From NCBI GenBank assembly GCA_965661115.1, contig CBFICO010000020.1:1-28648 (forward strand): 28,648 bases of DNA, read 5' to 3'. A program made the translations under genes and the position numbers. Below, piece by piece: positions 7,480 to 15,875 of this stretch. The stretch's first letter is position 1; each line of letters opens with the position of its first letter. The notes under the pieces were generated by a model. The model was not told the origin of the DNA. It worked only from the letters and a program-made list of their open reading frames with translations, and did no database searches. Origin of the DNA: UBA6770 sp965661115 (GTDB lineage Bacteria; Bacteroidota; Bacteroidia; Flavobacteriales_G; Salibacteraceae).

Positions 7480-8970
7480 TTAATTTCCTAATCCAACTGG
7501 ACTTCCAACTCTGTCCATGGCACATCTAAAACCAATGTATGCTGTTCTTTGAGTTTCTTCTAAGAAACGACGAGTTCCTGGATTCATGTAGTATGCTCTG
7601 TCTCTCCAGCTACCACCTTTATAAACTCTTGTATCATCGTTTACTAAAGACTTTTGACCGTACTCATACATGAAAGTAGTTTCTGTTTTCTTTTCGTCGG
7701 TGTTTTCGAAGTCATCTCCCCAGTGTAATCTATCAATGTGGGATTCGTAATCACCATCTAAGAAGTTAATGTTATCTGCACGCTGATAATTTCTTCTATC
7801 AAGGTTTTCTTCATCTGTAACATTTACTTTTTGTAATCTACCTAAGCTGTCTTTTTCAGCAATAAAGCCTTCTTCATCAACTAAAAGCTTTTGGTAAACA
7901 TTACCTCTAAATGGTCTAAAATCTTCATTATCTTCTGAGTTCAATGGTCTATACACATCCATTACCCACTCACTAACATTTCCAGCCATGTTGTACAAGC
8001 CGTAATCGTTAGGCCAATAAGCATAAACAGGGTTTGTAATATCAGCGTTATCGTTTAGCTTACCAGCAATACCCATGTTATCACCACGCCCTCTTTTAAA
8101 GTTTGCCATCATACTACCGATATACTCTTCTTCAGGGTTACGAACAGCGTGTCCATTCCAAGGCCAAAGTTTTCTTTCAATAACACGTTCACCCAATGAG
8201 TTTCCAATTAAACCGTAAGCAGCGTATTCCCATTCTGCTTCAGTTGGGAGTCTATACTTAGGAAGCATAATTCCATCTTCCATTTTTACACGACGGTAAC
8301 CAGTTCCATTTGGATTCATATCTGGAACACCTTCTGCTGCCTTTCCACTTTCGTATTGTCCAGCATAATATGCATCGGTATTGAAATTGTCTTCAGCAGC
8401 TTGGTTAACGTAATGTTGTAAGATACCTTCACGAATTAATATGAACTCATTCACACGGTCTGTTCTCCATAAACAATAGTCGTTTGCTTGTTTCCAAGTA
8501 ATACCAACAACCGGGTAATCTCTGTAGGCAGGGTGTCTTAAGTAGTAATCTACATAAGGTTCGTTGTACGCCAATTTACTTCTCCAAACCAAAGTGTCTG
8601 GTAACGCTTTTACGATTACTTCTGGGTAGTCTGCACCAAAAACACGGCCTAACCAGTATAAGTATTCCAACCAAAAGTGGTTAGTCACTTCTGTTTCATC
8701 CATGTAGAATGAAGAAACGGTTACACGACGCGGGTAATTGTTCCAATCGAACATTACATCTTGCTCTACACGACCTTGTGTAAAGGTTCCTCCTTCTATA
8801 AGCACTAGGTTTGGGCCAGTTTCCTGTTCCTCAAAAGGCATTTTTTGGAAACCTCCATTTTTGGAATCATTATAGTTCCAACCAGTTGCCGATGATTGCT
8901 CATAACCGCAGGAAGCTAAAGTCCCTATTAGTGCAATTAGTAAGCTGAATTTCAGTAGTTTCATATCCAA
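7480..8970 (-). CDS. gldJ: Gliding motility / T9SS lipoprotein GldJ
   Basis: GldJ is an outer-membrane-associated lipoprotein of the Bacteroidota gliding and type IX secretion machinery. The 496-residue protein starts with a lipoprotein signal ending in the lipobox LASC (C21). An SSATGWNYND/GGFQ segment typical of GldJ follows, then a formylglycine-generating-enzyme-like fold: GPNLVLIEGGTFTQG, SFYMDETEVTN, YRLPTEAEWEYAA, AGNVSEWVMDV and a C-terminal KGGSWRDRAYY...GFRC block. The SATGW/GGFQ leader and the DWNNYP segment favour GldJ over its paralogue GldK. FGE catalysis is not expected, because GldJ and GldK are structural. It lies 44 bases after the PorP/SprF gene, has an exact -7 box in that gap and is followed by a terminator. 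Confidence 0.93.
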   Translation of the reverse strand: MDMKLLKFSLLIALIGTLASCGYEQSSATGWNYNDSKNGGFQKMPFEEQETGPNLVLIEGGTFTQGRVEQDVMFDWNNYPRRVTVSSFYMDETEVTNHFWLEYLYWLGRVFGADYPEVIVKALPDTLVWRSKLAYNEPYVDYYLRHPAYRDYPVVGITWKQANDYCLWRTDRVNEFILIREGILQHYVNQAAEDNFNTDAYYAGQYESGKAAEGVPDMNPNGTGYRRVKMEDGIMLPKYRLPTEAEWEYAAYGLIGNSLGERVIERKLWPWNGHAVRNPEEEYIGSMMANFKRGRGDNMGIAGKLNDNADITNPVYAYWPNDYGLYNMAGNVSEWVMDVYRPLNSEDNEDFRPFRGNVYQKLLVDEEGFIAEKDSLGRLQKVNVTDEENLDRRNYQRADNINFLDGDYESHIDRLHWGDDFENTDEKKTETTFMYEYGQKSLVNDDTRVYKGGSWRDRAYYMNPGTRRFLEETQRTAYIGFRCAMDRVGSPVGLGN

Positions 8971-8991
8971 ATTTTATAGATAACGACGCTT

Positions 8992-8999
8992 CAAATATA
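8992..8999 (-). promoter_or_regulatory. Candidate -7 promoter box for gldJ
   Basis: On the minus strand this reads TATATTTG, an exact match to the Bacteroidota TAnnTTTG box, 21 bases before the gldJ ATG and inside the 44-base gap after the PorP/SprF gene. No convincing -33 element was found. It suggests that gldJ can be expressed independently of the upstream gene. Confidence 0.4.
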
Positions 9000-9014
9000 A
9001 TAGTATAAATTGAA

Positions 9015-10019
9015 TTAAAATTTAGGGCAGGCTATTGGTCTAAATCTTCTTCTTTGAGGTTTACAGTCAAATAGTAATGCTAAAGACACTTCGTGTGTAC
9101 CGCCTGAGCGGTTTGTAAGTTTGCTCGTTGTAATATCGTAACTATAGCCAAATCTTACATAATCGGTGTGCACTCCAATTAATGCAACAAAAGCATCTCC
9201 TGGTCTAAACCACAACCCGCCAACAATAGGGCCTTTGTAAGCATACATACCTAAAAAGAATTGACGCGCATTAGGATCAATGGAGAATTCTCCTCCTTGT
9301 TGTTGAAATAAAATGTTCGGAGAAACGGCACCTTCATCTGGGTATCTTTTGTTGATTGGAATAACCCAACCCGCATGAGCGGTAAGTTTTCTGGGTAATG
9401 TGGTCGTTTCCGAGGCCAAAAAAGTTTCTTCTGGTTCTGTTAAGTGATGAACAGCAAAACCTCCATAAAAGTTTTTAGTATAAGCCAAGGCGCCTGCAGA
9501 GAAATCTACACCTTGTACACTTGTTCTTACTGGAGTTTCTTGAGTTGGGTAAATAAAACCGTAGCGCTCATCAATCATATCTCCAAAAGTCAATTGATCC
9601 CAATCAATAGCTTTGTTGAAGTACGTGGCTTCTCCACCAAAACGCAAAGAAAGTTTTCGATTAACGGCAACATTATAGCTGTAAATTGCACTTGCTCGAG
9701 TCGTTTTAAATATGCCACTTACTCCTTCACGGTCATGCATCAGTAACACCCCTAAACCTCCACTAATTGCATCTACATGCTGGTCATACGATGCAGAGTA
9801 AGTAACATAGTTACCCCCACCATTGGCAATTCCAGGCCATTGATTCCTATAGTTCATAATGAACCTAGGACAACGTTCTACACCAGCTAGCGCAGGATTC
9901 AGGTATAATGGGTTTGCATAAAATTGTGAGTAAAGCGGATCTTGCGAAAAGCCATACTCTACCGCACTCATCAAACCGCACCAAACTGCTATGACTTTCA
10001 ATATCTGTCTTATCGACAT
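9015..10019 (-). CDS. PorP/SprF family type IX secretion outer-membrane protein
   Basis: PorP/SprF proteins are beta-barrel outer-membrane proteins of the T9SS. Some are needed for secretion of specific surface adhesins and others interact with the PorKLMN/GldKLMN core. The 334-residue protein has an N-terminal signal peptide ending near SQ26, directly followed by the family signature YSQFYANPLYLNPALAG, then beta-rich sequence ending in an aromatic-poor CPKF tail. The MSIRQILK start is the only reasonable one. It is divergent from porU and upstream of gldJ, so it belongs to the T9SS cluster. Paralogues are usually many per genome, so I do not assign it as sprF or porP itself. Confidence 0.9.
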   Translation of the reverse strand: MSIRQILKVIAVWCGLMSAVEYGFSQDPLYSQFYANPLYLNPALAGVERCPRFIMNYRNQWPGIANGGGNYVTYSASYDQHVDAISGGLGVLLMHDREGVSGIFKTTRASAIYSYNVAVNRKLSLRFGGEATYFNKAIDWDQLTFGDMIDERYGFIYPTQETPVRTSVQGVDFSAGALAYTKNFYGGFAVHHLTEPEETFLASETTTLPRKLTAHAGWVIPINKRYPDEGAVSPNILFQQQGGEFSIDPNARQFFLGMYAYKGPIVGGLWFRPGDAFVALIGVHTDYVRFGYSYDITTSKLTNRSGGTHEVSLALLFDCKPQRRRFRPIACPKF

Positions 10020-10195
10020 ATAGATTTCGCTTATCGTGTAGGCAATTATACGAATTATTTTGTTTTTGCATACTTAAATTTAATTTCTTGGTGAAGTCAA
10101 GGTTAAGTAATATTTACGCAATAAATAATTGTGGTGAACGTTTTCGGAGCCACTTTTGTCAAATAAAAGAGATTAACCCTAAAAACTCAGAATCG
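10020..10195. promoter_or_regulatory. Divergent promoter region between the PorP/SprF gene and porU
   Basis: The AT-rich gap between the two oppositely oriented T9SS genes must hold both promoters. Near-matches to TAnnTTTG are TATAATTG on the minus strand before the PorP/SprF ATG, TTATTTTG at 10055-10062 (+) and CACTTTTG at 10151-10158 (+). None is exact, so transcription starts are not assigned. Confidence 0.4.
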
Positions 10196-13100
10196 TTGAA
10201 CCTATTCAAAGTCGCTAGCAGCCTTGTATTTACGTTGATATTTGTCTGTGTATTTCATTTTAGAGCAAAGTCTCAAATTGAGTCGGAGCTTCTTTGGGGC
10301 GATATAATTAAAGACGAAACTTTTAGTCACAGCGTAAAACAATATCTGAATTTAAAAGGGGCGAGTTACAATTTGGATGACTCAGAACTGCCTTTAATGA
10401 ATTTATCCGATGAGATTAATGGCAGTTATCTTGTTTCTGCAATCGAAACTTATGAAATTGAGTCAGAACCTTTATCAACCACTGAGCTAACTCACATAAA
10501 AGTATATGCTAGTAGAATTAGTGATGAAATTCAGTTTGAAGTCAACTCGCAAATAGTTAGAGGGAAAACGCTCGTTAGCGTTCAGTTCCTGCCTCTTGTA
10601 AAGAAGAATGGAGCTATTGAAAAAGTTATCAATATTAAAATCGATTACAAGAAGTCTTTATTTAGCGATGCATCACGTTCAAATTGGAAATCAAATAGTG
10701 TTTTGGCCAGTGGAACTTGGTATAAAGTAGGTGTTGCAAAAAGCGGTGTGGTTAAGCTGGATTACAATTTTTTTAAATCGGTTGGATTTACACCTGAGGT
10801 AACGAATTTGGCAAACCTTCGAGTTTTCGGAGCTAAAGGTGGACGCTTGCCTGAGGATAATTTAAACGAACCAATTGATGACCTCGAGCAACTACCAGTT
10901 TTATATAAAGGTGAAGCGGATGAAAAAATAAATAAAGGCGATTGTGCTATCTTTTATGTTGAAGGACCTCATGACTGGATTTTTAATGGCTCAGACTACA
11001 ATTATCGCCATAATATTTACAGCGACTCAAGCTATTTCTATTTTTCGTTTAATTCAACTGCTCCATTTTTAACAGTAGGAAATCAGGCTGCGGTTTCAGG
11101 GGGGGGGATTATTTCAACCTTTGATGACCATGTGGTTCACGAGATAGAAAACTCCAATCTAATTTCGAGTGGAAGGTTGTGGTTTGGTGAGAATTTCGGG
11201 GCTAAAACCTCTTATTCTATAGACTTTAATATTCCGAACATCCGAACTAGTGAAAATGCAACCATTAAAACTTCTGTAGCAATACGGTCATTGAACTCAA
11301 ATAGTAGCATGTATGTATCGGCGGGTACAATAGGCAGTGGTTCAATAAATGGTGGTTCAGTTAGTGGGAATTATACAGACAGCTTCGCAAAATATCTTTC
11401 TACTTCATTTTCTGGAAGACCAAGTACTGGCAAATTTTCTGTATTGGTCAATTTTAATAAAGCCACCAACGAATCAAAAGCTTGGTTAGATAAAATAGAG
11501 ATCAACTGTAAGCGTAATTTAATTTTTACTGGAACTCCTTTGATGTTTCGAAATGTTTCAACCTTTAGTGGTAACTCAACCTTTACCTTTCAAGTGTCCA
11601 ATCCTTCATCAGAAATAGAAATATGGAACGTAACTAATGCCACCTTACCAAGGAAAATGCAATTATCCAGAGTTAGTGGAGCGGTTCGTTTTAATGCAAT
11701 TGCAGATACGGCAGAGTACATAGCATTTAATCCTGCAAATGTTGATGTACCTCAAAAAGCCACATTAATAGGCAACCAAGATATTCATGCGTTGGTTGGT
11801 CAAAGTGTAGATTTTTTAATAATTGCACCAGAATTGTTTTTGGGACATGCTGAAGAATTGGCTGAAATCCATAGAGAATACGATGACTTAAAAAGTGTAG
11901 TTGTAGATGTGCAACACATATATAATGAGTACTCTGGTGGACGACAAGATTTAGCAGCCATCCGTAATTTAGTTCGACACCTAGTGGAGGACGCTGATAA
12001 TGGCGGACCTAGATATGTATTGCTTTTTGGTGATGCTTCTTATGATTTTAAAAACAAGATTACCGGAAACACTAACTTTATTCCTATTTATCAAACTCAA
12101 AACTCGCTTGACCCAACAGGTTCTATAGCAACCGATGATTTTATTGCCTACACCAGCCCAAATTTTAATGGTAGTATAACGCAAGGTGAAATGGCAGTTG
12201 GAGTAGGACGATTTCCTGTTAAAACTGTTCGTCAAGCTGCTGATGCCGTTAACAAAGTAAGAAGCTATTACAGTGATGCTGCCTTTGGTGCATGGAGAAA
12301 CCGTCTTACTTTTATTGGAGATGACGAAGACGGAAACAGACACATGGAGCAAGTAGATGAATTGGCTACACAAGTAGATACAAATTTCCCTAACTATAAT
12401 GTAAACAAGGTTTTAGCTGATGCATATCCTCAAAGAGCCACTCCAGGCGGGCATCGCTACCCAGATGTGAATGATGCAATTGATAATTCGGTTCTGCGCG
12501 GATCCTTAACCATGAATTATTTGGGTCATGGTGGAGAATTAGGCTGGGCGCACGAAAGAATACTCGAGGTCTCTCAAATAAACAAGTGGAATAACATTTC
12601 TAATATGCCGTTAATGGTAACTGCTACTTGTGAGTTTAGCCGTTTCGACGATCCTAAAAGAACATCGGCGGGTGAATTTGTTTTTTTAAATCCTGATGGA
12701 GGTGGAATTGGATTGTTAACTACAACAAGGCTAGTTTATTCCACTCCAAATTTTGAGCTAGCTACCAGGTTTAACCGAGTTGCTTATGAAGAACTTAATG
12801 ACGAAATGCCAAGATTGGGTGATTTGGTTAGATTGACAAAACAAGGATTAAATAGTATAAATAGCAGAGTGTTTGCCTTACTCGGTGATCCGGCGTTGCG
12901 CTTGGCTTATCCTAAAGAGAAAGTATTGACTACAGCAATTCCTGATACCATTCGAGCGCTTGATTTAGTTACCATCTCCGGTGAAGTACGCAACAGAAGG
13001 ACGGATGAACTGCTGAACAATTTCAATGGAGTGGTTTATCCAACTGTTTACGATAAAGAAAAAGAATTGCGTACGCTTAACAATGATGGAAATTCTGGAA

Positions 13101-13975
13101 CCATGAGTTTCAAATCTAGAACCAGCGTTTTGTTTAGAGGTAAGGCATCGGTCAAAAACGGAAAATTTACCTTTTCTTTCGTAGTGCCTAAGGATATCGA
13201 CTTCAACTATGGAATTGGTAAAATAAGTTACTATGCCGAAAATGGGATAACCGATGCAAATGGCTTTGACCAAGGATTTGTAGTGGGAGGTAAAAACCCA
13301 AACGCTGCCGAAGATAAATTGGGTCCACAGGTAGATTTGTTTATGAACGACAGCACTTTTGTAAACGGTGGTATGACAAATGAAAACCCCAGTATTTATG
13401 CAAAGCTTTTTGATCAGAACGGAATAAACACCTCCGGTAGTGGAGTTGGGCATGATATTACGGCTACCATTGATGCCAACACTGCTAATCAAATTGTATT
13501 AAACGAATATTACGAAACGGAATTAAACTCTTATCAAAAGGGATCTGTGACTTATCCGCTGAGTGATTTGAGCGAAGGTAACCACACATTGCAGCTAAAA
13601 GCTTGGGATGTTTATAATAACTCATCAACCGCAGATATTGCGTTTGTGGTATCCGCCAGTGAAGATTTAGCATTGAGTCATGTGTTAAATTATCCCAACC
13701 CTTTTACAACCAATACTGATTTTTATTTGGAACACAACCATCCCAACCAAGATCTGTTTGTTAGAATACAAGTGTTTACCATCTCTGGTAAAGTGGTAAA
13801 AACTATAGATGGAATGTATAACTCTAAGGGATTCAGGTTGGGTCCTATTAATTGGAACGGACTAGATGACTTTGGAGATAAAATTGGAAAAGGAGTATAC
13901 GTGTATAAAGTGATGGTGAAATCTCCAAACGGAGACGTAGCTGATAAGTTTGAGAAACTAGTAATACTGCACTAG
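10196..13975 (+). CDS. porU: Type IX secretion system sortase PorU (C25 gingipain-like)
   Basis: PorU is the cell-surface cysteine protease that removes the C-terminal signal of T9SS cargo and joins it to A-LPS. Starting at the TTG at 10196 gives 1259 residues and a normal signal peptide (NLFKVASSLVFTLIF...RAKSQ). TTG 10088 or GTG 10091 would add about 36 residues that do not look like a signal peptide, although no ATG is available. The peptidase C25 domain spans about residues 538-905, with catalytic His778 in YLGHGGELGW and Cys812 in TATCEFSRFDDP. A C-terminal T9SS-type domain starts near residue 1160 (LNYPNPF...GKGVYVYKVMV). Codons 302-304 are a run of nine G. The stop abuts porV. Confidence 0.93.
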   Translation: MNLFKVASSLVFTLIFVCVFHFRAKSQIESELLWGDIIKDETFSHSVKQYLNLKGASYNLDDSELPLMNLSDEINGSYLVSAIETYEIESEPLSTTELTHIKVYASRISDEIQFEVNSQIVRGKTLVSVQFLPLVKKNGAIEKVINIKIDYKKSLFSDASRSNWKSNSVLASGTWYKVGVAKSGVVKLDYNFFKSVGFTPEVTNLANLRVFGAKGGRLPEDNLNEPIDDLEQLPVLYKGEADEKINKGDCAIFYVEGPHDWIFNGSDYNYRHNIYSDSSYFYFSFNSTAPFLTVGNQAAVSGGGIISTFDDHVVHEIENSNLISSGRLWFGENFGAKTSYSIDFNIPNIRTSENATIKTSVAIRSLNSNSSMYVSAGTIGSGSINGGSVSGNYTDSFAKYLSTSFSGRPSTGKFSVLVNFNKATNESKAWLDKIEINCKRNLIFTGTPLMFRNVSTFSGNSTFTFQVSNPSSEIEIWNVTNATLPRKMQLSRVSGAVRFNAIADTAEYIAFNPANVDVPQKATLIGNQDIHALVGQSVDFLIIAPELFLGHAEELAEIHREYDDLKSVVVDVQHIYNEYSGGRQDLAAIRNLVRHLVEDADNGGPRYVLLFGDASYDFKNKITGNTNFIPIYQTQNSLDPTGSIATDDFIAYTSPNFNGSITQGEMAVGVGRFPVKTVRQAADAVNKVRSYYSDAAFGAWRNRLTFIGDDEDGNRHMEQVDELATQVDTNFPNYNVNKVLADAYPQRATPGGHRYPDVNDAIDNSVLRGSLTMNYLGHGGELGWAHERILEVSQINKWNNISNMPLMVTATCEFSRFDDPKRTSAGEFVFLNPDGGGIGLLTTTRLVYSTPNFELATRFNRVAYEELNDEMPRLGDLVRLTKQGLNSINSRVFALLGDPALRLAYPKEKVLTTAIPDTIRALDLVTISGEVRNRRTDELLNNFNGVVYPTVYDKEKELRTLNNDGNSGTMSFKSRTSVLFRGKASVKNGKFTFSFVVPKDIDFNYGIGKISYYAENGITDANGFDQGFVVGGKNPNAAEDKLGPQVDLFMNDSTFVNGGMTNENPSIYAKLFDQNGINTSGSGVGHDITATIDANTANQIVLNEYYETELNSYQKGSVTYPLSDLSEGNHTLQLKAWDVYNNSSTADIAFVVSASEDLALSHVLNYPNPFTTNTDFYLEHNHPNQDLFVRIQVFTISGKVVKTIDGMYNSKGFRLGPINWNGLDDFGDKIGKGVYVYKVMVKSPNGDVADKFEKLVILH
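11099..11107 (+). repeat. G9 homopolymer inside porU
   Basis: Nine consecutive G residues encode Gly-Gly-Gly (codons 302-304). Gaining one G gives a TGA six codons later. Losing one gives a TAG about 13 codons later. No other G or C run this long was noticed in the window. Confidence 0.95.
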
Positions 13976-13992
13976 ATGAAAATTACAAAGCG

Positions 13993-14000
13993 TATATTTG
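13993..14000 (+). promoter_or_regulatory. Candidate -7 promoter box for porV
   Basis: TATATTTG is an exact TAnnTTTG match 8 bases before the ATG at 14009 and 17 before the ATG at 14018. It lies within the first codons of the longest porV reading frame, which favours a downstream start. No clear -33 element is seen. Confidence 0.4.
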
Positions 14001-14017
14001 CAAACCGAATGAATAAT

Positions 14018-15394
14018 ATGAAGAATTTTAGAATTCAATCGTTTACTGTTTTGATGGCACTTCTTGGGTTGTTTCAGGCTTTTGAGTCAGTAGCTCAAGT
14101 TACCGGTAGTAACATTAATGGCTCAGCCACTGAAAACGTGGATGCAGATCAATTGAATACGATTACCACTGCGGTACCTTTTCTTTTAATCTCACCAGAT
14201 TCAAGACATGGAGCTATGGGAGATGCTGGAGTTGCAACTAGTGCAGATCTTAATGCGCTGCATTGGAATGCTTCTAAATTGGCGTTTATTGAAGAAAAGT
14301 ATGGGTTTTCTATGGGCTATACGCCTTGGTTGAGAAACCTGGTGCCAGATATTAGTTTAACAACATTCAATTTCTTTTACAACTACAGTAAGGTACTAAC
14401 CTTTGCGGGTGGTGTAAAGTATTTTAGTTTAGGTGATATTCAATTTACCGATAACACTGGGCAAAACCTAAACCAGTTTAGACCAAACGAATTTGCGTTA
14501 AATGGAACAGTAGCTGCAAAACTTTCTGATAGATTGTCTGGAGGCGTTAGCTTTAAATACGTACACTCAAACCTAACAGGAGGCATCACTGTTGCCGGAA
14601 CGGATACCAAGCCTGGTCAAACTGTAGCTTCAGACATATCGTTGTATTACCAATCCGAAAAATTTAAAATAAAAGACAGAAAAGCTGAATGGGCAGCGGG
14701 TATGTCAATTAATAATATCGGCGGTAAAGTGTCCTACTCTAGTACTACAGAAAGAGATTTTTTACCTATCAATTTAAGAATAGGTCCCAGATTTACCTAC
14801 CACATAGATAAGTATAATAAGGTATCTATAAATACAGATTTCAACAAACTTTTAGTACCAACTCCACCTATTCCGCTTACAGAGGTAAATGCTCAAGGGC
14901 AAATTGTTCCGGTTAGAAACGGAAACAATATTGTAATTGGTGCGGGTAAAGATCCTAATCGCCCAGTGGTAGAAGGAATGGTTGGTTCTTTTGGTGATGC
15001 GCCGGGTAACATTTTAAGAGATGAGAGCGGCAATCCTTTGTTGAGTACTGATGGTCAATCTTATCAAGTTGAGGGAGGAAGTGTTTTTAGAGAAGAAATG
15101 CGCGAAGTAAGCGTGGGTACTGGTATAGAATATTGGTACGATGATTTATTCGCTATAAGAACAGGTTATTTCTGGGAGCATGAACTTAAAGGAAACAGAA
15201 AGTACGTTACTCTTGGTGCTGGATTACGATATAAGGTTCTTGGATTAGATTTTTCTTATTTAATCCCTGCTTATTTTGGTCAAAGAGGTGTGCAGTCTCC
15301 ATTGCAAAACACCTTACGTTTTACACTAATCTTCAACTTTAATGAAGATAAGTCAGGTTCTGCTGTTCCAGCAGGTGTAACTGGAGGCGCTTAA
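14018..15394 (+). CDS. porV: Type IX secretion system outer-membrane protein PorV (LptO)
   Basis: PorV is a FadL-like outer-membrane beta-barrel that collects T9SS cargo at the translocon and delivers it to PorU. The segment TAVPFLLISPDSRHGAMGD, followed by ALHWNASKLAF, is the PorV hallmark. From the ATG at 14018 it is 458 residues with a clean signal peptide (MKNFRIQSF...ESVAQ). ATGs at 14009 and 13976 are also in frame. The one at 13976 follows the porU stop directly and would add 14 residues ahead of the signal peptide. I chose 14018 for the signal peptide and because a -7 box lies between the upstream and downstream ATGs. The TAA overlaps the ispF ATG. Confidence 0.92.
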   Translation: MKNFRIQSFTVLMALLGLFQAFESVAQVTGSNINGSATENVDADQLNTITTAVPFLLISPDSRHGAMGDAGVATSADLNALHWNASKLAFIEEKYGFSMGYTPWLRNLVPDISLTTFNFFYNYSKVLTFAGGVKYFSLGDIQFTDNTGQNLNQFRPNEFALNGTVAAKLSDRLSGGVSFKYVHSNLTGGITVAGTDTKPGQTVASDISLYYQSEKFKIKDRKAEWAAGMSINNIGGKVSYSSTTERDFLPINLRIGPRFTYHIDKYNKVSINTDFNKLLVPTPPIPLTEVNAQGQIVPVRNGNNIVIGAGKDPNRPVVEGMVGSFGDAPGNILRDESGNPLLSTDGQSYQVEGGSVFREEMREVSVGTGIEYWYDDLFAIRTGYFWEHELKGNRKYVTLGAGLRYKVLGLDFSYLIPAYFGQRGVQSPLQNTLRFTLIFNFNEDKSGSAVPAGVTGGA

Positions 15395-15873
15395 TGAACA
15401 TAAGAGTAGGCTTCGGTTACGATATTCATCGCATGGCCAAGGGCGAAAGTCTTTGGTTGGGAGGAATTCAATTTGATTACCCATTAGGAACTGTAGGGCA
15501 CTCAGATGCTGATGTGCTTATTCATGCAATATGTGATGCCATTTTAGGAGCGGCAAATCTCAGAGATATCGGCTTTCACTTTCCAGATACAGATCTCAAA
15601 TACAAAGGAGCGGACAGTAAAGTACTGCTTAAAGAAGTGGGCGAGATTTTGAACAAAAACGGGTACGTTTTAGGCAACATAGACGCTACAATTGTTATTG
15701 AAGCACCAAAAATTAACCCGCATATAGAAAAAATGCAATCTACTATGGCGCCCTTGCTAAATGTATCGGAAAATGATATTTCAATTAAAGCTACAACCAG
15801 CGAGAAGCTTAGCTATGTTGGACGAGAAGAAGGGATTAAGGCTTATGCCGTTGCCCTTATACAAAAAGCTTAA
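15394..15873 (+). CDS. ispF: 2-C-methyl-D-erythritol 2,4-cyclodiphosphate synthase (IspF)
   Basis: IspF forms the cyclic diphosphate intermediate of the MEP (non-mevalonate) isoprenoid pathway. The 159-residue length is standard. Metal ligands are visible in GYDIHR (D10, H12) and in GHSDADVLIHA (H44), and the C-terminal TTSEKLSYVGREEGI block is characteristic. The ATG overlaps the porV stop as TAATG, so translation is probably coupled to porV although the functions are unrelated. Two bases separate it from the next gene. Confidence 0.97.
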   Translation: MNIRVGFGYDIHRMAKGESLWLGGIQFDYPLGTVGHSDADVLIHAICDAILGAANLRDIGFHFPDTDLKYKGADSKVLLKEVGEILNKNGYVLGNIDATIVIEAPKINPHIEKMQSTMAPLLNVSENDISIKATTSEKLSYVGREEGIKAYAVALIQKA

Positions 15874-15875
15874 TC

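Noticed and set aside
7480..8970. Active formylglycine-generating (sulfatase-maturing) enzyme
   Set aside because: The fold is FGE-like, but the lipobox, the SATGW/GGFQ leader and the T9SS neighbourhood match GldJ, which is structural.
9444..9746. 100-residue plus-strand frame within the PorP/SprF gene
   Set aside because: It is antisense to a gene with signal peptide and family signature, with no start context or domain.
12965..13492. 175-residue open frame on the minus strand inside porU
   Set aside because: It is antisense to a well-supported coding region, has no recognisable motif, and its composition is that of a mirrored coding frame.
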